A stretch of 64,000 nucleotides of DNA. Source: DATARH01 sp036268075. GTDB taxonomy: Bacteria > Pseudomonadota > Alphaproteobacteria > ATCC43930 > CGMCC-115725. Shown here in pieces: positions 50,919-59,070 of this stretch (the stretch's first letter is position 1; each line of letters begins with the position of its first letter). The notes under the pieces were generated by a model that was given only the letters and a program-made list of their open reading frames with translations, made no database searches and was not told the DNA's origin. The stretch covers positions 44,164-108,163 of the forward strand of contig DATAUV010000140.1 of NCBI GenBank assembly GCA_036268075.1, written 5' to 3'. The translations under genes and the position numbers were made by a program.

Positions 50919-51468
50919 CGCGCCGCTCCCGGAAGGCGAGCGCGACGCTGAGCGGCGCCAGCACCAGCACCACCGGCACCATCGGCCAGTTGAGGATGCC
51001 GATGCACACCACCGTCGCCGCCGTCACCGCGAGCGCCGGGATGCCCGGCTTGCCGTGCCAGGCGCTGCGCAGCCCGGTGTCGAAGGTGAGCCCGATCGCC
51101 GCCGCCGCCATTCCGTCGAGCACCGCCTCCACCAGCGGATGCTCACCGAACCCGCGATAAGCCGCGCCGACGACGAGGATGATCACGAACGGCCCCGACA
51201 ACAGACCCGCCAGCGCCGCCGCCGCACCGAGGCCCCCGCGCAGATGCTGGCCGATCTGCACCGTAGCCTTGACTCCGTTCGCCCCCGGCAGCGCCTGTCC
51301 GACCGAAAGGATTTGTAGAAACGTGGAATTGTCGAGCCAGCCGCGCTTCAGCACGACGTCGCGATACAGCCACCCCGCCGACCCCCCGCCAAAGCTCGTG
51401 CAGCCGAGCCGCAGCATCGCGAGGAAAATCGCGGTGACCGTCGGGGGCTCGTGGGGCGATGTGGTCAT
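50911..51468 (-). CDS. chrA: chromate transporter half, ChrA N-terminal-type
   Basis: A 185-residue ChrA domain with LGCTSFGGGSAGWLYRDVVL and ILSVGQALPGANGVKATVQIG motifs and about five hydrophobic segments. Start at 51468 (MTTSPHEPP), directly next to a GTAGGATGGG repeat that contains the upstream in-frame codons. Together with the next gene it forms a two-gene chromate (or sulfate) efflux transporter. Confidence 0.85.
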   Translation of the reverse strand: MTTSPHEPPTVTAIFLAMLRLGCTSFGGGSAGWLYRDVVLKRGWLDNSTFLQILSVGQALPGANGVKATVQIGQHLRGGLGAAAALAGLLSGPFVIILVVGAAYRGFGEHPLVEAVLDGMAAAAIGLTFDTGLRSAWHGKPGIPALAVTAATVVCIGILNWPMVPVVLVLAPLSVALAFRERRDA

Positions 51469-51476
51469 TCGACAAC

Positions 51477-51561
51477 CGTAGGATGGGTAGAGCGGAGCGA
51501 AACCCATCGTACTTGGCCCGATCGGCGATGATGGGTTTCGCTCCGCTCTACCCATCCTACG
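51477..51561. repeat. GTAGGATGGG-family inverted repeat, between divergent genes
   Basis: CGTAGGATGGGTAGAGCGGA and its near-exact complement ending CTACCCATCCTACG face each other across about 20 bases. Sits between chrA and comEC, which are transcribed away from each other. Confidence 0.85.
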
Positions 51562-51657
51562 GGGCAAGCGGGTCCAACGCACGATGCGGGTCGGGATCGA
51601 CTATCGCGCTAGCAGCCGACCCATTAATCTCGCATGCCGCGATGAGGGCGGCTGGGA

Positions 51658-53787
51658 ATGGCGGATATAGCGGTCGGGGAAAGTGGGGTTGCACCGGCCG
51701 TGAGGCCGCGCCGCCTGCTGTCGCCGCTGCGCTGGCTCGCCGCCACCGTCGCGGCCGAGGGCGAGCGGCGGGTGCTGTGGCTGCCCGTCTGCCTCGGGGG
51801 CGGAATCGCGCTGTATTTCACGCTGACGGTCGAGCCGCCATTGTGGCTCGGCGCCGCCGCGTTCCTTCCGATCGCCGTCGCCGCGCTGCTGCTTCGACGC
51901 CGGGCGGCGATTGCCGGGACATTGCTGGCTTTGGCCTTTGTCGCGGCGGGATTTGCGCTGGTCCAGGCGGCGCGGTGGGACCGGGGCGCGCCGCTGCTCG
52001 ACCACCGGCTCGGCGCGGTGCCGGTCGCCGGGCGGGTCGTCGATGTCGACACGCTCGACCGCGGCTGGCGCGTCATCGTCGCGTCGGAGCCGCTGCCCGG
52101 GCTCGACACCGCCGAGCAGCCCCGCCTCGTGCGCATCCACATCGCGGCGTCGAGTGATCGGGTCGAGCCCGGCGACACGATCCGGATGAAGGCGATGCTG
52201 TACCCGGTGCCGGCGCCGATCCTGCCCGGTGGGCGCGACATGCAGCGCGAATTGTACTTCGCCGGGATCGGCGGGGTCGGCTACAGCCTCGGCCCCGCGC
52301 ACCGCACCGGCGAGGCCGAGGCGGGCGGCTGGCGCGAGTGGCTGTTGCGGCTGCGCGCCGAGATGACGCGGCGGATCGGCGCGGTGCTGCCGGGCTCGAC
52401 CGGCGGGATCGCCTCGGCGCTGATCACCGGCAAGCGCGGCACGATCGCCGAGGACGTCAAGGAGGCGTTTCGCGAAACCGGCCTCTCGCATCTGTTGGCC
52501 ATCGCCGGGCTGCATCTGGGGCTGGTCGGCGGGTTCGTGTTCCTCACCGTGCGCGGCTTCCTCGCGCTGATCCCCCGGGTCGCGCTCCGCCTTCCGATCA
52601 AGCACATCGCGGCGCTGGTCACGCTCGTCGTGCTATCCTGCTACCTGATGATCTCGGGCGGCGCGATCCCGACCCAGCGCGCCTTTGTGATGAACGGCAT
52701 CATCTTCGCGGCGATCTTCCTGCGGCGCCTCAAGCTGTCGATGCGCATCTGCGCGCTCGCCGCGCTGGTGGTGCTGGTGCTCGACCCGGCGAGCCTTGTC
52801 GGCGTCAGCTTCCAGATGTCGTTCGGCGCGGTCGTCGCGCTGATCGCCGTGTATGAAGGCTGGGGCGGACAACTCTCCCGGCTGTTCCACCGCGGCTCGT
52901 GGGGGCAGCGGGCGCTCGGCTATTGCGGCGCCGTGGCGGTAACGACGCTGGTCGCGACCCTCGGCACCGAGCCGTTCTCGATCTACCATTTTCACCGGTT
53001 CGTCGTGTATTCGCCGCTCGCCAACGTGATCGCGGTGCCGATCTCGGCGGTCTGGACCCTGCCGTGGGGCGTCGTCGCTTGCCTCTTGATGCCGTTCGGG
53101 CTCGAGCGCCTCGCGCTGGTGCCGATGGGGATGGGCATCGACGCGACGATCTGGGTCGCGCAGCACGTCGCAGCGCTGCCGGGCAACCTCTGGGTCATGC
53201 CGCCATTGCCGACGGTCGGCATGGTGTCGATCGCGCTGGGTGGGCTCTGGCTCTGCCTGTGGCAGCGGAAATGGCGCTACGCCGGTCTCGCAGGGATCGT
53301 TGGCGGCGCGGCGACGATCTTCCTCGCCCACCCGCCCGACATCGTCCTCGCCGATCTCGGCCGCTTCCTCGCCGTGCGTCAGCAATCGGGCTACACGGTC
53401 GCCGCCGGCGCCGAAGAGATCGACCGTTCCTTCTTCACGTCCGAAACCGGCGCCGATTTGCAGCAATGGCCCGGCACCCTCGACTGCGCCGACGGACGCT
53501 GTCTCTACACCGCCGCCGGCAAGCGCGTCGCGATTGTGACCACAGCCTCGGGCCTGCCCACGGCCTGCACCGATTTCGATGCCATCGTCGCGCAAATCCC
53601 CGCCGGCTTCACCTGCCGCGGCAAGGTCCCGATCGCCGACCGCATCGACAACTGGCGCTACGGCGCGATCGCGCTGTGGGTGAATTCCGCTGGCGTCACC
53701 CTCGAAAGCGCCAACCAAAGCCGCGGCGACCGCCCCTGGGTCCCGCATCCGATTTCCCGCAAGGAACGGGAGCGAAGGAACGAGTAG
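51658..53787 (+). CDS. comEC: ComEC/Rec2 DNA-uptake channel protein
   Basis: A 709-residue polytopic protein. N-terminal DUF4131-type region with OB-like strand set (residues 95-190: VAGRVVDVDTL, VRIHIAASSDRVEPGDTIRM), then the Competence domain with GLSHLLAIAGLHLGLVGGFVF near residue 285 and ISGGAIPTQRAFVMNG near residue 335. About ten helices up to residue 560. The C-terminal region has no metallo-beta-lactamase HxHxDH motif; it is a truncated or divergent form common in alphaproteobacteria. Role: transport of single-stranded DNA across the inner membrane. The last codons abut a palindromic repeat. Confidence 0.85.
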   Translation: MADIAVGESGVAPAVRPRRLLSPLRWLAATVAAEGERRVLWLPVCLGGGIALYFTLTVEPPLWLGAAAFLPIAVAALLLRRRAAIAGTLLALAFVAAGFALVQAARWDRGAPLLDHRLGAVPVAGRVVDVDTLDRGWRVIVASEPLPGLDTAEQPRLVRIHIAASSDRVEPGDTIRMKAMLYPVPAPILPGGRDMQRELYFAGIGGVGYSLGPAHRTGEAEAGGWREWLLRLRAEMTRRIGAVLPGSTGGIASALITGKRGTIAEDVKEAFRETGLSHLLAIAGLHLGLVGGFVFLTVRGFLALIPRVALRLPIKHIAALVTLVVLSCYLMISGGAIPTQRAFVMNGIIFAAIFLRRLKLSMRICALAALVVLVLDPASLVGVSFQMSFGAVVALIAVYEGWGGQLSRLFHRGSWGQRALGYCGAVAVTTLVATLGTEPFSIYHFHRFVVYSPLANVIAVPISAVWTLPWGVVACLLMPFGLERLALVPMGMGIDATIWVAQHVAALPGNLWVMPPLPTVGMVSIALGGLWLCLWQRKWRYAGLAGIVGGAATIFLAHPPDIVLADLGRFLAVRQQSGYTVAAGAEEIDRSFFTSETGADLQQWPGTLDCADGRCLYTAAGKRVAIVTTASGLPTACTDFDAIVAQIPAGFTCRGKVPIADRIDNWRYGAIALWVNSAGVTLESANQSRGDRPWVPHPISRKERERRNE

Positions 53788-53943
53788 CTCGCTCCGCTCG
53801 CACCCTCACCCGGCCTTCGGCCACCCTCTCCCGCAATGCGGGCGAGGGGGCGGCCTCTAGGCCTCGCGTTCAAGTCCCCTCGCCCGCACTGCGGGAGAGG
53901 GTGGCACGCGAAGGGTGACGGGTGAGGGCGCAGCGCAGCGAGC
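53787..53943. repeat. long palindromic repeat, CTCTCCCGCA family
   Basis: Inner arms CCACCCTCTCCCGCAATGCG and GCACTGCGGGAGAGGGTGG, outer arms GCTCGCTCCGCTCGCACCCT and its imperfect complement. It fills the gap between the convergent comEC and SMP-30 genes. Same family as 14419-14546. Confidence 0.85.
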
Positions 53944-53950
53944 TTCGGGC

Positions 53951-54868
53951 TCAGCCCACCTGGTTCAGCCTCAACCCCGCACTCGGCCACTCCGTCGCGA
54001 CCAGCTTTCCGGTGCCGGAGAGGGTGATATAGGCCGTGCGCATGTCCCGGCCGCCAAAGCAGATGTTGGTGGTCATCGGGTCGGGCGTCGGATGGTGCTC
54101 GACGTGGCGGCCGTCGGGCGAGATCACCGTGATCCCGCCATTGACCAGCGTCGCGACACAGATGCGCCCGTCTTCCTGCACCGCCAGCGAATCGAACCGC
54201 TGATAGCCGCCCATCCCGGCGATGAGATGCCCGCCATGCGGAGCCGGCGAGCCTTCCTTGTTGACGACGCCCGGCGCCTCGATCTTGAACGACCACAGCC
54301 GCGCCGCCTCGGTCTCGGCGACGTAGAGCGTCCTGCCGTCAGGCGAGAGGCCGATCCCGTTCGGGGTCACCAGCGGCTGGGCAATCTCAGTGATGAACGA
54401 GCCGTCGAGCCTCGCGTAATAGACCGCGCCCAGATCCATGTCGCGCGGCCGGCGCTTGCCGAGGTCGGTGAAGTAGACGCCGCCGTGCGCGTCGAGCACG
54501 AGGTCATTCGGCCCCTTGAGCGGGAACTCGCCACACCCGCGATAGAGCCATTCGGTCGCGCCGGTGGCGAGGTCGACGCGTTCGAGCCGGCCGCCGACAT
54601 AGTCGCGCGCCTGGGTAGTCGGCCGCCGGAGGCCGCCGATCATCGCCCACTCGAAACCGCCGTTATTGGCGACGTAGCATTTGCCGTCCGGCCCGATCGC
54701 CGCCCCGTTGGGGCCGCCGCCGGTCTTGGCGATTGTTGTCTTGGTGCCGTCGGCCGCGACCCGGGTCAGCGCGCCGGCGGCGATCTCGACGAGAATCACC
54801 GAGCCTTCGGCGAGCGCGACCGGACCCTCGGGAAATTGCAGTCCTTCGGCGAGGGTGCGGAGCTCCAT
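53951..54868 (-). CDS. SMP-30/gluconolactonase-family protein
   Basis: A 305-residue six-bladed beta-propeller. LQFPEGPVAL (metal Glu), GGGPNGAAIGPDGK, KGPNDLVLDAHGGVYFTD, TPNGIGLSPDGRTLYVAET (metal Asn), and YQRFDSLAVQEDG (metal Asp) fit the SMP-30 metal site. These hydrolyse lactones or related esters. Its start lies 1 base after the stop of the Rieske gene (TGA-G-ATG), so the two are translated together. Confidence 0.85.
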   Translation of the reverse strand: MELRTLAEGLQFPEGPVALAEGSVILVEIAAGALTRVAADGTKTTIAKTGGGPNGAAIGPDGKCYVANNGGFEWAMIGGLRRPTTQARDYVGGRLERVDLATGATEWLYRGCGEFPLKGPNDLVLDAHGGVYFTDLGKRRPRDMDLGAVYYARLDGSFITEIAQPLVTPNGIGLSPDGRTLYVAETEAARLWSFKIEAPGVVNKEGSPAPHGGHLIAGMGGYQRFDSLAVQEDGRICVATLVNGGITVISPDGRHVEHHPTPDPMTTNICFGGRDMRTAYITLSGTGKLVATEWPSAGLRLNQVG

Positions 54869-54869
54869 C

Positions 54870-55769
54870 TCAGGCCGCGGCGCTGGCCGACAGGGTCGAC
54901 CAGTACCATTCGTAGAACGGCCGCTGCAGCACCGAGAGCGGGGCTTCGAGGATCGCCTGCGACGTGTCGCGGACGCTCTCGCCGATGCGGTCCTCGGCGG
55001 CCTTCGAACCGGGCGCGCCCATGCACACGAGCTCGATGTCGGTATGGCCGGGAAAGCGCGGCACGATCCGGGTCAGCACGGTCTCGCCGTTCTGCGTCGC
55101 AAGGAAGCTCAGCGCCCCGAACTCGACGACTGCATCGCACTCGCCGGTGGCGAACACGTTCTCCTTCGCGCCCCACAGCGTCTGGCGCAAATGCTTCCAG
55201 TTCCACGTGGTCGGATAGCGCCGGCGCCCGGTGACGACCTGCCCGGTGACGTCGGGCACGCCGGAGAGGTCGAGCCCAACCGATTCGGGCGGGTTCGGCC
55301 CGGCCTTCGACAGATCGACGAAAACGAGACCCTGCTGGATTTCCATGGCATAGCGGGGCAGGCGGAAGCGCGAGCGGTCCTCGACCTCGGGGCGCAGCAC
55401 CGGCTCGGTCAGGCGGCCGTCGAGCGCGTAGTCCCAGCCGTGGTAGTTGCAGAACAGATGGTCGCCCTTGCCGTCCTCTTCCTCGCAGATGCGATACCCG
55501 GCGTGGAGGCAGGCATTGCGAAGCGCGTGGATGCAATCCTTGCTCTCGCGCGACACGACGATCGAGCGGCTGCCGATGTCGAAGCGGAAATAGGAATTGT
55601 CCGCGGCGATCCGGCTGGCATGGTCGACGACCAGCCACGGCTTGACGAAGATGTTCGCGAGTTCGGCGCTGAACACCTCGTAGGCCTCGAAAAACTCTTC
55701 GTCGGGTGTGATGGCGCCGCCGCCCTCGATCTGCTGGCCGATGGCGGTAATGGGGTCTGGCAGGTCCAT
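54870..55769 (-). CDS. Rieske [2Fe-2S] protein resembling an aromatic-ring dioxygenase large subunit
   Basis: A 299-residue protein with an intact Rieske cluster motif: NACLHAGYRICEEEDGKGDH then LFCNYHGWDYALDG (CxH...CxxH). The N-terminal portion matches ring-hydroxylating oxygenase alpha subunits. The catalytic segment expected as NWKxxxENxxDxxHxxxxH reads NWKHLRQTLWGAKENVFATG, without the iron-ligand His residues, and the protein is about 100 residues shorter than usual. It may be a carrier, or an enzyme that lost its mononuclear iron site through an in-frame deletion. Coupled with the SMP-30 gene. Confidence 0.7.
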   Translation of the reverse strand: MDLPDPITAIGQQIEGGGAITPDEEFFEAYEVFSAELANIFVKPWLVVDHASRIAADNSYFRFDIGSRSIVVSRESKDCIHALRNACLHAGYRICEEEDGKGDHLFCNYHGWDYALDGRLTEPVLRPEVEDRSRFRLPRYAMEIQQGLVFVDLSKAGPNPPESVGLDLSGVPDVTGQVVTGRRRYPTTWNWKHLRQTLWGAKENVFATGECDAVVEFGALSFLATQNGETVLTRIVPRFPGHTDIELVCMGAPGSKAAEDRIGESVRDTSQAILEAPLSVLQRPFYEWYWSTLSASAAA

Positions 55770-55921
55770 GGCTCGATCCGGAAAAGAACTATCACCTACA
55801 AGCCGCTATAGCGGGCTTTGTCCCGGATGCCTACGAAAAGATTGGTGTAGCGCGCGCAGCCCCCACCCGCGCGCGACGCGCGCCTCGCCCCGTATGGCTG
55901 GGGGCGAGGCGACGGCGCCGA

Positions 55922-57739
55922 CTACTTCGGTTCTTCCTTTGCGGGCGCGGCCGGCTTCGGCGGCTCCGCAGGATGCGCCGCTGGCGGCGGGGCGGCCGGG
56001 TGCGGTGCGGCCGGCGGCGGAGCCGGATGCGCGGCGGGCGGCGGTGCTGCCGGATGCGGCGGCTCCGCAGGGTGCGGGGCCGCCGCGGGATGCGGGGCCT
56101 CGGCCGGATGCGGCGCCTCCGCGGGGTGCGGGGCCGCAGCGGGATGCGGGGCCTCGGCCGGATGCGGCGCCTCCGCAGGGTGCGGGGCCTCCGCCGGGTG
56201 AGGCGGCGCGGCGTGCTCGGCTGGATGCGCGGCCTCGGGTGTCGGGTGCGCCGTCTCGGCCGGATGCGGTTGGGCGCCCGGGCCGGGATGCGCCTCGTTG
56301 CCCGGCAGGTTTGGATGCTCCTGAGGATGCGCCGTCTCGCCCGGATGCGCCGTCTCGCCCGGATGCGCGGTCTCGCCCGGATGCGCGGTCTCGCCCGGAT
56401 GCGGTTGGGCGCCCGGTCCCGGATGGGCCTCGTTGCCCGGCAGGTTCGGATGCTCCGGCGGATGCGCCGTCTCGCCGGGATGCGGTTGGGCGCCCGGTCC
56501 CGGATGGGCTTCGTTGCCCGGCAGGTTCGGATGCTCCGGCGGATGCGCGGTCTCGCCCGGATGCGCCGTCTCGCCCGGATGCGCCGTCTCGCCCGGATGC
56601 GGTTGGGCGCCCGGGCCGGGATGCGCCTGGTTGCCCGGCGGGTTTGGAGCGCCCGGCGTCGGATGGGCCTGCGGTCCGCCAGGGCCGGGATGCGCCTCGT
56701 TCGACCCCGGCTGCCCTTGCGTCGGGATGGCGCGATGCTCTGCGTTAGGCCCGCCGGGACGTGGCGGCGGCGCGTGGATCGAAGCCGGCTCGGCGGTCCC
56801 CGGTGGCCGCGGGCCGTTGGCGCCCGGCTCGCGTCGTGGAGGCGCGGCGACGACCGCGACCGGCGCGGTGCGGCGCCAGACGTTGTTCTGGATCGTGATG
56901 TGGTTGTCGGTCTCGTGACGCTCGTTGGTGATCCGCGAGTAGCGGGCCTGGTCGATCACCACCATGTGCCGCTGCCAGTCGGGATGGCCCCAGCCGTAAA
57001 GCGGCGCGACGACGCCGAACCCGACGCTGAAGCCGATGCCCGGTCCGAGATTGAACCCCGCGGAGACAAAGCCCGGCGGCGGCGGCACGTAGATCGGCGG
57101 ATAGTTCGGGTAGGCCCAGTGACCGTACACGACCGCGGGGTTGTACACCGGGATATAGATCTCGCCCGGATTGACCGGCTCGATCACCCAGGTGCTGCCC
57201 TGATGTACATAGCGGATCTGCGAGTTCGAGCGGAACTGGTTGGCGGCCGCCGCCCGGTTGCGCAGCGTCTGGACCTCGGCCATCACCGCGGCCTGCTGCC
57301 CGGCGAAGGCGACGCCGAGCGACTGCGTCCAATCCATGTGCGTGTTCATCATCACGATGATCTGCGGGAACGCGACCAGCGACTTGACGCTGGGGTCCCA
57401 CGGCAGCGGGTCGAGCGCGGCGACCAGCGCGTCGCCTTTCAGCGCGGCGTTGTTCTGGTCCTGCAGCCAATTGCCGGCGTCGATGATCTGCTGCGGGAAC
57501 GTCGCCGCCATCAGCACCTGCATCAGCACCCCGTCGGGGTACAGCGCGATCGACGCCAGCATCTGGTCGAGCTGGCCCTGCGAATAGGTCACCGCGGGCG
57601 GCTGGTTCAGCGCCGCCTGCGCCTCCGCCGCGGTCGGGGGCTGCTGGGCATGGGCGATGCCCGGCAACGCGAGCAGGCCTGGCGATACCAGCAGGAACGG
57701 CAATGCCTGACTCATCAGCCGCAGCCGAAATGCCTTCAA
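55922..57739 (-). CDS. secreted DUF3300 protein with long His-Pro repeat tail
   Basis: About 605 residues. With a TTG start at 57739 (GGAG lies 6 bases upstream) the N-terminus is a good signal peptide ending GIAHA|QQ; ATG 57715 or 57769 are alternatives. Residues 30-300 are a DUF3300 domain: YSQGQLDQMLASIALYPDG, AATFPQQIIDAGNWLQDQN, YVHQGSTWVIEPVNPGEIYI, and NPAVVYGHW. From about residue 340 to the end there is a low-complexity tail of Pro, His, Ala, Gly and Glu: repeats such as HPGETAHPGETAHP, longer units EHPNLPGNEAHPGPGAQPHP repeated three times, then HPAEAPHPAEAPHPAAAP. Periplasmic or surface protein; function unknown. Confidence 0.75.
   Translation of the reverse strand: MKAFRLRLMSQALPFLLVSPGLLALPGIAHAQQPPTAAEAQAALNQPPAVTYSQGQLDQMLASIALYPDGVLMQVLMAATFPQQIIDAGNWLQDQNNAALKGDALVAALDPLPWDPSVKSLVAFPQIIVMMNTHMDWTQSLGVAFAGQQAAVMAEVQTLRNRAAAANQFRSNSQIRYVHQGSTWVIEPVNPGEIYIPVYNPAVVYGHWAYPNYPPIYVPPPPGFVSAGFNLGPGIGFSVGFGVVAPLYGWGHPDWQRHMVVIDQARYSRITNERHETDNHITIQNNVWRRTAPVAVVAAPPRREPGANGPRPPGTAEPASIHAPPPRPGGPNAEHRAIPTQGQPGSNEAHPGPGGPQAHPTPGAPNPPGNQAHPGPGAQPHPGETAHPGETAHPGETAHPPEHPNLPGNEAHPGPGAQPHPGETAHPPEHPNLPGNEAHPGPGAQPHPGETAHPGETAHPGETAHPGETAHPQEHPNLPGNEAHPGPGAQPHPAETAHPTPEAAHPAEHAAPPHPAEAPHPAEAPHPAEAPHPAAAPHPAEAPHPAEAPHPAAAPHPAEPPHPAAPPPAAHPAPPPAAPHPAAPPPAAHPAEPPKPAAPAKEEPK
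55925..56700. repeat. nested tandem repeats coding the His-Pro tail
   Basis: Units of 18 bases encode HPAEAP and GETAHP; a longer unit of about 80-130 bases encodes the EHPNLPGNEAHPGPGAQPHP block plus a variable number of GETAHP copies. Repeat-unit length is a multiple of 3, so copy-number change keeps the frame. Confidence 0.85.
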
Positions 57740-57990
57740 GGGAATCTCCGTGGTTTGGGTGGGCGCCATATTCCCGGCCGCCCGACGGGCCAATAACGGC
57801 AAGCGCCCGGATTCATTCCGGGCCTCGCGCCTAGCGAACAGACCGGCGGACCGCAAGTTCCCGAGGGTTGAACGGAGCGGGTGTCCATTCCGGCCGCGTC
57901 GATACGCGGGCTTGTCGGGGAACCCGCGCCGATGCACCATATAGCCGCTACGGCCGGAGCAGCGGCCCGCCACCTTTCCGGGAGGTTTTC

Positions 57991-58938
57991 ATGTCAGTGA
58001 TCAAAGCCGCGGATCTCGCCTACGGGCGGCTGCGCTCCCCCGATCTCGACAAGCAGGAAGAGTTTCTGACCGCGTTCGGGATGGTCCGCGCCGACCGCAC
58101 CAAGAACGCGCTCTACATGCGCGGCACGGACGCGCCGCACCACATCCACGTGACCGAGCTCGGCGAGCCGAAATATATCGGCATCGCGTTTCATGCGGCC
58201 AGTGAGCAAGACCTCGACAAGCTGTCGCGGGTCGATGGCGCGTCAAAGGTCGAGGACATCGTCGAGCCCGGCGGCGGCAAGCGCGTCCGCCTGACCGATC
58301 CTGACGGGTTCCAGGTCGAGGTGATCCACGGCATGGCGATGCTGCCGAAGATCCCGATCATCCGGCCGAAGATCAACCACGGCGAGGACAAGTCGCAGCG
58401 CCGCAACACGCTTTACTACAAGGACGTCGCGCGCGGCCCGTCGCACGTCAAGCGCTTTGGCCACTTCGTCGTGCACACACCGCAATACGAGAAGACAGTC
58501 GGCTGGTATCGCGAGATGTTCGGCTTCCGCATCTCGGACGAGGTCTATGTCGGCGAAAAGACCAACATCACCGGCTCGTTCAACCGGCTCGACCGCGGCG
58601 ACGATTTTGTCGATCACCACTCCTTCTTCTGCATCCGCAGCGACAAGGCGGGGCTCAACCACCTCAGCTACGAGGCGGCCGACATCGACGACGTGATGAT
58701 CGGCCACGACGTTCTGGCGGCGAAGGGCTACGAGCATTTCTGGGGCATCGGCCGCCATTCGCTCGGCAGCCAAGTCTATGATTACTGGGGCGACCCGTGG
58801 AACCGCGTGCACGAGCACTGGGCCGACACCGACGTGCTCAACGCCAGCATCCCGCCCAATCTGATCAGCCGCGAGGAACTCGCCGGCCCGTGGGGCGGCC
58901 CGCCTCCGGAAAAGTTCATGCACCACGCGAGTCGGTAA
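57991..58938 (+). CDS. two-domain VOC extradiol dioxygenase
   Basis: A 315-residue type I extradiol dioxygenase. Two VOC modules: residues 1-130 (KAADLAYGRLRSPDLDKQEE) and 145-300 (RFGHFVVHTPQYEKTVGWYR). The iron ligands His, His, Glu are in FGHFVVHT, LNHLSYEA and NRVHEHWAD. Cleaves a catechol-type ring next to the hydroxyls. GGGAGG is well placed ahead of the ATG at 57991. It starts a rightward series with an amidohydrolase. Confidence 0.85.
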   Translation: MSVIKAADLAYGRLRSPDLDKQEEFLTAFGMVRADRTKNALYMRGTDAPHHIHVTELGEPKYIGIAFHAASEQDLDKLSRVDGASKVEDIVEPGGGKRVRLTDPDGFQVEVIHGMAMLPKIPIIRPKINHGEDKSQRRNTLYYKDVARGPSHVKRFGHFVVHTPQYEKTVGWYREMFGFRISDEVYVGEKTNITGSFNRLDRGDDFVDHHSFFCIRSDKAGLNHLSYEAADIDDVMIGHDVLAAKGYEHFWGIGRHSLGSQVYDYWGDPWNRVHEHWADTDVLNASIPPNLISREELAGPWGGPPPEKFMHHASR

Positions 58939-58961
58939 CGCCCGGCTTTATCATCACTCGC

Positions 58962-59050
58962 TGTCATTGCGAGGAGCGGAGCGACGCGGCAATCCCCCTC
59001 CGAGGAGCCCTCCTGCGGAAGGGGATTGCTTCGCTTCGCTCGCAACGACA
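58962..59050. repeat. CATTGCGAG-family inverted repeat
   Basis: TGTCATTGCGAGGAGCGGAG and, on the other side of a CCCCCTCCGAGGAG-rich centre, GGGGATTGCTTCGCTTCGCT with GCAACGACA. It lies between the dioxygenase stop and the amidohydrolase, ending just before the ribosome-binding site of the latter. Confidence 0.85.
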
Positions 59051-59070
59051 GCCCTGAAAGGAGCTCTCCG

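Noticed and set aside
55925..56700. Possible CRISPR array in the tandem repeats
   Set aside because: Repeats are coding, have no unique spacers of constant length and no cas genes nearby.
55708..56748. A plus-strand repeat protein rich in RPDA units
   Set aside because: It is the antisense reading of the His-Pro repeats of the DUF3300 gene, which has a signal peptide and a known domain.
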